Source: Phorcus lineatus
Taxonomy: Eukaryota; Mollusca; Gastropoda; Trochida; Trochidae
Direction: 5' to 3'
DNA length: 64,000 bases
NCBI GenBank assembly: GCA_921293015.1
Contig: OV121092.1
Location: 14,824,001-14,888,000 of the forward strand
This document shows, one piece after another, positions 23,401-32,400 of this stretch; within the stretch, counting starts at the first letter, position 1, and each line of letters begins with the position of its first letter. Below the pieces are notes generated by a model, which saw nothing but the letters and a program-made list of their open reading frames with translations, was not told where the DNA came from and made no database searches. A program made the translations under genes and the position numbers.

Positions 23401-26400
23401 CCTCTTTGACAATAAACTCTCTTTTATCCCACATATAAAAGGACTTAAAGATCGGGTGAAATGCCCTATGGTCGATTTCGGAATTCGTTAAAAGGGATTA
23501 CAATTTGACGTGGACTCAGCTTTAAATTCCTGAAATCGGCCGCTAAACAACATAATTACGGCTTTGTAATTTAATTGCCTAATTACGACCGGCGAGCAGA
23601 ACCTGAAAGGCCCCGTGGTCACTGAAGCGTGAATCTTTCGTGACGTGCTAGTTGGCATATCATCATTCGCTCGTTATGTAAAACAACACTAGCCGATAGT
23701 AAATCTCACAGTTTAACTGTCGGTTTTACCTACTAAACGTTATCCAAACAACTCAAACCTTAAAGGAATCTATTGTTTAATTCATTGTCTGGATATTTCT
23801 ATTTTTGCAAGCGCAAGACCCTGATTAAATACGATGCTGTGTGCACTTTCCTACGGAATGTTTTTCAAAGTCACGACCCTGCGCCATGTTGTCATAGTTA
23901 TAAGATTGCGCTAACGCGTGAGATCCCGGAAGTATTTCTTACATGAACTATGCTCACTTATTGGACATTATATTATAATGTCCACCAGCTATTCAGAAAG
24001 CGAGATATCATTATCTATGGAATGTGTCTCATCATGTTCAGAAACGCTAATTTCAATTGACGGGGACGATACTTTTCCTTACTTATATGAGCCAAATGAC
24101 AGTTCGAGTGGCTCAGAAACAGAAGAGACAACAAGCAATCAAAACCGAGACAGATTGAACAACATCGACTGGTTTTAATTTCTTTTGGCATTTTCAATTT
24201 AATTTTTATGCTATTACAACAAAACTCAGAATTTACTATTAATGCTAAATTGCATTGGACTGATTATTTTAAAAAACAATTCTCCATTATATTTATATAT
24301 TTTTTCAGTCAACAGAAATAATAATTAAAAAATTGAATGTATTATTGACCATGGATTATTTGAATATGATATCCATATTTTTATGTATTTTGGCGTTCAC
24401 ACAATTTTCTAAATGTAATGTAGGCATGTAGTGTATGGTGAGTGAGACATTATTGTTGATATCGTCGTAAGAATAGCTAAGTGGAAGTCAAATCCTATCA
24501 CATTTGTAGGTCATACATCATAAATGTACATCCAAAGATAATTTCCTGGGTCCCGTTGCACAAAACTCTAAGGTAGCCTTAAGTCACTAAGGTTAACCTT
24601 GAATTTAAGTTGTTCATCAATTACGACGTCTGCCAAATGTTTTCACAACAATCAAATTGGTTTAACTAGTTTGTTTGGTTTTTATGACACACAGGTGGCC
24701 GTTATGTAATCCTATCGCATTCAATTTCAATTCTTGATTTAATGGTCTCTAATTATACCTTTTGAATTTTAACGCCTCGGACCCGCCAAGCGGAATATAT
24801 GTCCTGTCATAATGGCGTAAGTCTTGGCATTCGACTGGTACTTAGTTTATTGTCACGGCGTCCAGTCATTTTGAACCAATGAACTTGTAGAATATATATT
24901 CAACCAATAAATTAAGAGAAGGAGATTTGGCTCATGCACCTCTGAGGACGATGACACACATTTAAAAAAGTACATCGTGAATAACGGGACCCAACATTCT
25001 TTAGGATTACATAGGATGTGTCTAACGCTTGCGTCAGGTATGTTTTCATGTCATTTAATGTTAAATTCAAAGACAGAGATATTGCAACACGGTGTGAGAT
25101 GTTATACTAGATAAGAATATGATATGTGTTAGTTAAATACAAACGAATATTCCAATAAGTACTAAGTTGTCATGAAAGTGAAGTGAAACAAAATTATTAG
25201 TTCTATAGTCAGAAAAAACGTTTCCACATTTGTCTCCCGTTTTTTACAAAAATCTTCATTTTTTCGAGACAATTTATAACTTCATATCGATAAATACATG
25301 TTGTAACACTACGTGATATCCCATTGTAATTGGATCTCTCACCGACCAAGTTCTTTACCTTTTTGATATAAACCCACCCAAGAAAACCGCGTCCAAGGAT
25401 TGTCACAGTCTAATTAAGATGGATTTGACGACTGAGAGGGAAAGTTGATATCATGAAGCCGTTATATATCGTATTTTGGAATTCTTTCGGTCATGCTATT
25501 GCCTCTATTTTGCTGTTGAATTAGCTTAAAAATACAGAGAAAACCAAAGGGCTGGGCTTTCAGCTGCCCACTAGCACGTCACACACTGGGCGTGGCTTCG
25601 AGTCATGCTTCGGTGATTTTGTGTAAGCGTTCGCCAGTCTCATTAGGCGGCTATCCAAAACAGGGGTATAAAAGGTCTCCTAGTAGTCGAATTAAAGTGT
25701 ATATTTTCAAATTTTTTGGCTCTATTGATTGATATAAGTGAAGCGAATACAGATACTAATTGGTAATAATCAAATTCATGCGTTACTTCTCCTCTTTAAA
25801 GCTAAATGTTTAAAAGCATTAGACTTTTTAAAGGTCGTCTCAAATGCTAAATGGGGTGGAGATGAAGAAACCCTTCTACATCTCTATCGATCACTCATCC
25901 GCTCAAAACTGGACTATGGATCAATAATCTATGGATCTGCCCGTCCCTCATATATCAAAATGTTAGATACAATCCACCACCAAGGTCTAAGACTTTGTCT
26001 TGGGGCCTTCAGAACATCTCCCGTTGAAAGCCTTTACGTTGAGGCTGATGAGCCATCTCTTGCAGATCGGCGCATTAAGTTAGCACTTCAATATGTAACT
26101 AAGCTCAAATCCAACCCTTCAAATCCAGCTTACAACTGCGTATTTAATCCTGAATATCAGCAGTTGTATTCTTTTAAACCAAAAGCAATTCAACCTCTCG
26201 GTATCCGTATTCAACAACATGTTGAAGAGTCAGATATCGACCTCTCAACTATTGCAGAACACGGTTTACTGGCCACTCCACCATGGCAGTTGGTCAGGCC
26301 CCGTGTTGATCTCAGCCTAACCGCTCATAAAAAATCTGACACCAATCAGCTAATATTCCAGCAGGCTTTCAACGAACTCAGAGATTTTTATTTTGACTAC

Positions 26401-29400
26401 AAACCAGTTTATACTGATGGTTCTAAGGATGGCATGACAGTTGCAGCAGCAACTGTTACACCTTCAACAACCTATGCTTCAAGACTACATGATGGAAGCA
26501 GCATCTTCACTGCAGAAGCAAAAGCCATCCTCAAGGCCATTCAGCATATAAAAAATTCATCTCCTAACAACTACATAATATTTTCAGACTCTCTATCTTG
26601 CTTACAAGCAATCAAATATTGTAAAAGTGATCACCCCATTATTAGGGATATTTTAACCATTCACAATACATTTCTCGAATGCGACATCGTTTTTTGCTGG
26701 CTTCCTAGCCATATGGATATAAGAGGCAACAATAAAGCTGATTCAGCAGGTAAGTCAGCTCTCAACCTCAAACATGTATCTCAAACTAAAGTTCCATATA
26801 CAGATTCCAAACCTGCTATCAAATCTTACATCAAACAGCGTTGGCGGTCCCAATGGGACCAACAACAACACAATAAACTTCATGCAATACAACCTCATTT
26901 AGGTTATAGATCTCTATCTTCTTTTACCCGTCAGGAAGCATGTGTTTTACGACGATGTCCCATAGGACACACACATCTCACTCATTCATATCTTTTAAAG
27001 GGGGAAGACCCTCCTGTGTGTATTCCCTGTCAGTGTCCACTCACAGTTAAGCACATCCTGTGCGAATGCTGGGACACTGCACAAGTAAGGGAAACATTTT
27101 ACACAAATGTTTCAATTTCACAACTTTTTAATCAAATTGGTGAACACCGTATTTTACCCTATCTAAAGGAAATTAATCTATTTGATAAACTGTAGAATTT
27201 TATACATAGTATATCAGCTTTTAACCAACTTTGTGATATTTTGCTGATGTTTTTACAGCCTTCGTGCTGTATCATGTTTTTGCTTTTGCAATCAATTTCA
27301 TTTCATTTAATCTCACGCCGCTAATGGCTGAAATAATGCCCAAGCGGCGTTAAACAATAGCTCACTCACTAAAGAGCCTATGTCTCTATTTTGACATCAA
27401 TATTTTGCGACACGCATGCAACTGAAGATCAACAGTTCCTGATTACTGTGGCAAGATGATAATATAAACCAAGAAGGGTAACTATTCGACACTCAGAGCA
27501 AATCGGATCCTACCTGCGATAGAGTATGTGACCCTGTCAGGGTGAGACCAAATGCGCAGACACATCCAAGGATGCCAAAAACAAACACTGAAAAAAGGAA
27601 CGTATTTTAGAAGTATAGTGGTTCTTTCATTTATGAGATTCGATTGAATTTTCTTCAACAAGTTAGCCATAAATACACATTTTAATGTATGTTTATACTG
27701 TTATGTAAATGTATATTCACATTTTGAAATTACTATTATAATCATTTATTTACCTGTCGTCTTAGCAACCATTAGTGCTCTGAATTCCGAGAGTTGAGGG
27801 AATCGTGGCTTTAAAAGATCATACCACGTGATGTTAGCCATGGCGGATAGACACGAAGAAATCGTACTGAAGTCAGACAATTTTTTCAGTCATAATGAAG
27901 GTCATTACAATCAGTTATATCTACACATATTTGAATGTTGAATGCCTTGACAATTACGTACATTTGAATGTCCGAGTAACTCTATCCTACTAAAATTACA
28001 CTCAAATCAATTTAAATTCAATTAATTTACTTAAATCATATAAAAAACGTAAGTTTAGAATTCAATATTGTGATGTGAAATTTAACATTCCATTACTGTA
28101 AAATAATGAAGCGCGAGAACAGGATGACGTCACAAGAGTAATTTTACTCACATCAATGTTTTTATCAATTCCTTTGACCTGAACAAAATGGGATCCTCTA
28201 TTGTAAGAGATGCATAGATATCAGATCGTATACCTTTGGTTATGGAAACCTGTTTCACTGTTTCACCTGCTGTGTATCAGTGTACTTACCTTAAGGACGC
28301 ACTAGCCAGAGCTGCCATAAAGAGTCCTGGCATTCCAGGAAGGTTTCGATAAATGTCTAATATAAAGAATGGGACGATCTGGAAGGAAACAGTAAATAGA
28401 TTAAGATTCCATACACATGTCAACTTTTATTTCTCCACGTAGCCTATGTTACAAGTTTTCATTTTCTATAGTTTTCAAATCTTCCTAATGGTAAAATATT
28501 GAAACAGGAATACCGACCTTATTTTGATCCAATTAAAGGAGAAAAGCTACGATGGTTGTTTTTTAAAAGAAGATTCTTCAAAATTATCCAAATAAACATT
28601 GGTATATGCCTAGTGAGTTATCTTCAGATTCAAACATCTCAATATTCGACTCGATCATCCATAGTCTTAGAAGAAATTGTCCGGTATGTATTTAAAACAA
28701 CTGACGGCAATTTTGTGTAAATATTTTTAATCGTTTGGTAAACATTTATAATATAGCTTAACAGATGCATTGTTCGATTAAGAACTGTTTCTTTGGATTA
28801 AAATCGGTAATTGGTAACTTTTATGTAGGTTTACTTTATTCCTTATTATTATCTTTGACAAAAAGCTTGCCCTTTTAAACAACGCGTTATATCTCCAACT
28901 GACTTTTGTCCTGAGAGGAATATAGGCTCATCACCCTTTTGAGGAAAATCTAGTCCTCTTAAAGGTTAATTATCAGATCAGTTGAAGTTCTCAGAGTTGC
29001 TGATTGACAATCAACTTTTGATAGCAAGGAGAAGGTCATTGTGTCAGCTGTGAGATGATAATTATGGGATTGTTCATGTTCAAATTCAAAAGTTAAACCT
29101 CCTGGATACTCTAAAAGTCTTAATGACACCAGCCAACGTGAGAAAATGTCTGTCTGTTCAGGTTGTCCATTTCCTTTTGAAATTTCTTTTAGTGTTTACC
29201 TGGTTCGGAGTTTTTATCTGTTTAGATTCAAGAGGATCACAACCTATCTTTGCATAGTAGGCATACGCAACCACGCCTTCGATGGTACCAACTCCAAGCA
29301 ACAGCACGAAAAGAGGACACGACAGTAGCATAGATCTGTAATGATAATTCGCGATAAAGTAAATCAAACTATTACAACTTGTATGATTGATGTGGACGAA

Positions 29401-32400
29401 CCTTGATGATTGACGATGGATGAATAAATATTTTTCACACACGAAACATAATAAGTTATTAAAAAGCAAGTTATTTATATTATGTCATGAAGGATTGTTA
29501 AGATTAAGGATTTTAAAAGTTATAACAATTCATAATGAGTTGCTTTGACAAGGGAATATTTGACGTATGGCATACCGACTGGCATGACTAAGAGATTTCA
29601 TCGATAAAACCCTTTGGACAGCTGATGGTCCTGTCAGCCATCCAAATCCGGAAAGAAGAGATCCAAAGAGGAGATTCCAAAGCGTGTGTCTCACAGTTGG
29701 GTCCGTATCAAGGCTGAAGTAATGGAAAAAATTAATTCATTAATTTCTAATAAAAATAGGATCTTATAAGCTACAAACACCTTAATCATCGATACATTTA
29801 GCGTGGTCGGTGTCTCGAGAATGTAGCTAAGGAATATCCGGAGAAAGGTTTGTCTAAAAATGCAGGTTGATAATAGAGGAGTGGTTCTTTCTTTTAAAAC
29901 TATGTATTTTAATGTTGAATCATATTTATCATGTAATAAGGTTTCACTTCTTTCGTTACTTGTTTGGTCGGTGTTCGTCAGGGTTGTCAGTCCCAATTTA
30001 CCTTTCCCAATATGTTAATGATATTGTTGACTTCAAGGGATAGGATGATCAATAGAATAGAGACTAAAGAAGTTTTCAGATCTTACGTTGCTTTTGCAGA
30101 CGATATGGCGATTGTAGACAACAGGTAATAGGTTTACAAAAGACTAAAAGTGAGGAATAAAAGTTAAAGTAATGGCGAATGTCCAACAGATCAGTACAAT
30201 AAACATTTTGAATACCTTATATACAGTCTCCCTGATTCAGCCGCTCTGCTCCAGACTTCAGTGATTCCCCCGGCATAGACAGTCCCCTGGATGGAAATAA
30301 GTAGATCATACCTTATTATGATCAGGCAATAGCTTCAAAGAATACGAAGTTGCCCTTTGACTTGTCACGGTAATGGTGTTATGAATTTTGGTTGAATAGT
30401 TCTGAAATGTACCACTTGTTATAAATTGAAGTGCTGGAAAATTCATATCCCTCCTTTAAGAAACATTCTTGGAGAGGTACACCAAGTGATGAAGTTATAC
30501 ACTCTCCATTACTTGAAGTAAAAAACTCAAAACGCGAGTAAGTTATAGATTCGTCATAAGATGAAATGATAAACGCACAATGTCGTGCAATTAAATACTA
30601 ACAATGGCATAGCGTAAAACACTCACCATAAGATTGAGAAGTAAACTAAGGAATTAATTAATACATAAATAAAGTGTTTACATATTCGAATGGGCGTGGA
30701 AATGGTGTTGTGAATTCAGGCAGAAGAGTTCTAAAATGTACCATATATTTTTTAATTGAAGGGCGGGGGATGTATATACCTTCTTAAAGAAATATGCGTT
30801 GGAATACTACATTAAGAGTTGAAGTAATACACTCACAATGAGGTGACGTAATACACTCGCCATTAGTTGATGTAAAATACTCGCCACACGAGTAAGTTAT
30901 ACACTCGTCATAAGATTAAATGATAACTAACATGACATGGAATTACATACTAACCATGACATAGCGTAAGGCACTCACCATAAGATGGAGAAGTACACTA
31001 AGAGGTGAATAAATATTCTCTGAGACGAAACAATACACTCTGCATTTGATTAAGTAATATCCGTACACTGATATTGGGTAATACACCGGCAATGATACAA
31101 TGAAATACAGTCGTTTTCACATTAGGCGATATACCAACCATGACTTTAAGTAGGATCATTTGAAGTAATACGGTTGCCATCAGTTTGAGTTATACAAACA
31201 CCATGAGGTAAAGAACAATACTTAAAATTGCCTGAAGTAATACACTCACCATGACATGAAGTGATACACTCACATGAAGAAGAACACACGACATGAACTG
31301 AAGTAATAAACTCAGCACGACATGAAGTAATACATTCAATATATAATGAAATAATGCACTCACCACAACATGAAGTAACACATTCACCATGCCATGAAGT
31401 TATACACTCGCCATGAAATTTAGTTATACACTCAGCATGACATTAGGTAATACAGTCGCCATGAATTGAATTAATACACTTTGACACTCACAATAATGGT
31501 TGTCAATATGATACCGAGAGTCATGATGGTAAACTGGAGTACATCGGTCCAGATAACTGCTTTCAGTCCACCCTACACAAACATAAGGCAAAGCAATAAA
31601 TAACTGTTGAAATGTATAATCAACTTTATCAAAATAATCTCACTCTTGAACATTACACAGACTTCAAATAACAGACTGTAGTCATCAGTCCACCCTCAAC
31701 AGATAATTACCAAAAAGACATAAAACCTAACCTAAAACTAAATTGAGACAATATACAATATATATGACAGTACAATTACAAATGTTGGTTTCGCTTATGA
31801 TTATATATATATATATATCGGGAGGTATTGAAATTTTGCAACTGGCGGTGAACTGGAGTTACGACCTGGCATATTCAGATGTACATCGTTTATAGATTGA
31901 ACACATTTGTAATATATCAAATCAGTCTAACCTGCATTTAAAGGTCATCAAAATAGAACCCAAAAAATACGGGATGCATTTCACGTTATTATAAATTAAA
32001 CACATTTTGGAACTTTTGCTTCAAGGATTATAATAATTTAGAGGTATATTCGTTGAACACTTTCATGAACACAATTTACTAACATAATCACTGTATGTTA
32101 ATTCTTTCGTTGAGTAGTTAATCTCAGTTTCATGACATACCTTTTCACAGATCCATGTTGAGCTGTTTAGAAAAAAATAACTTCCCATCACAATCGTTAT
32201 TGAAAAGATTAACATTTAGATGACATGATTCAAATCAATTTAATAATAACCAATCTATGCACGTTGACTAAGAAAAGCTTAGGGAAGTAAGCTGGTGCCT
32301 TTGTTTCGAACAGTAATAACATGCCATCTAATTAAATGAATTAGATTTATTAATAATCGTTTACATAATGAACACATACGATGGTTGTATAGAAAACTGC

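Larger units (their letters stand above)
23449..25795. mobile_element. Nested 2.35-kb insertion at a TTAA site
   Basis: TTAA at 23445-23448 and again at 25796-25799 flank it. Removing the insert with one TTAA restores the LINE reading frame exactly (…GLK|AKCLKALD…). TTAA duplication is typical of piggyBac and Kolobok superfamilies. The ends show no clear short TIR, but a subterminal GTGACGTGCTAGT near 23640 has its complement near 25573. Inside are a P2X7-like fragment and a MITE. Superfamily unresolved; probably an internally deleted copy. Confidence 0.7.
19955..27368 (+). mobile_element. I/Jockey-type LINE with RNase H, split by a nested insertion
   Basis: Order on the + strand: GC-rich 5' leader starting CCCCGTGGGGCTCCCGGG, ORF1 remnant with zinc knuckle and ST-rich C-terminus, then ORF2 with endonuclease, reverse transcriptase, RNase H and a C-terminal CCHC region, then a 3' end with a CGCCGC/GCGGCG hairpin and TTAAACAATAGCTCACTCA. 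A perfect 14-bp duplication flanks it. The RNase H domain points to the I group of LINEs. The copy is dead: an in-frame TAA separates EN from RT, a one-base frameshift lies near 23280, ORF1 is shortened, and a 2.35-kb insert sits at 23449-25795. It is antisense to the SLC5A gene, in intron 11. Confidence 0.93.

Noticed and set aside
31190..31390. Hydrophobic 66-codon - strand frame with repeated VLLHV
   Set aside because: It is the intron 5 tandem array read in one frame, not a membrane protein.
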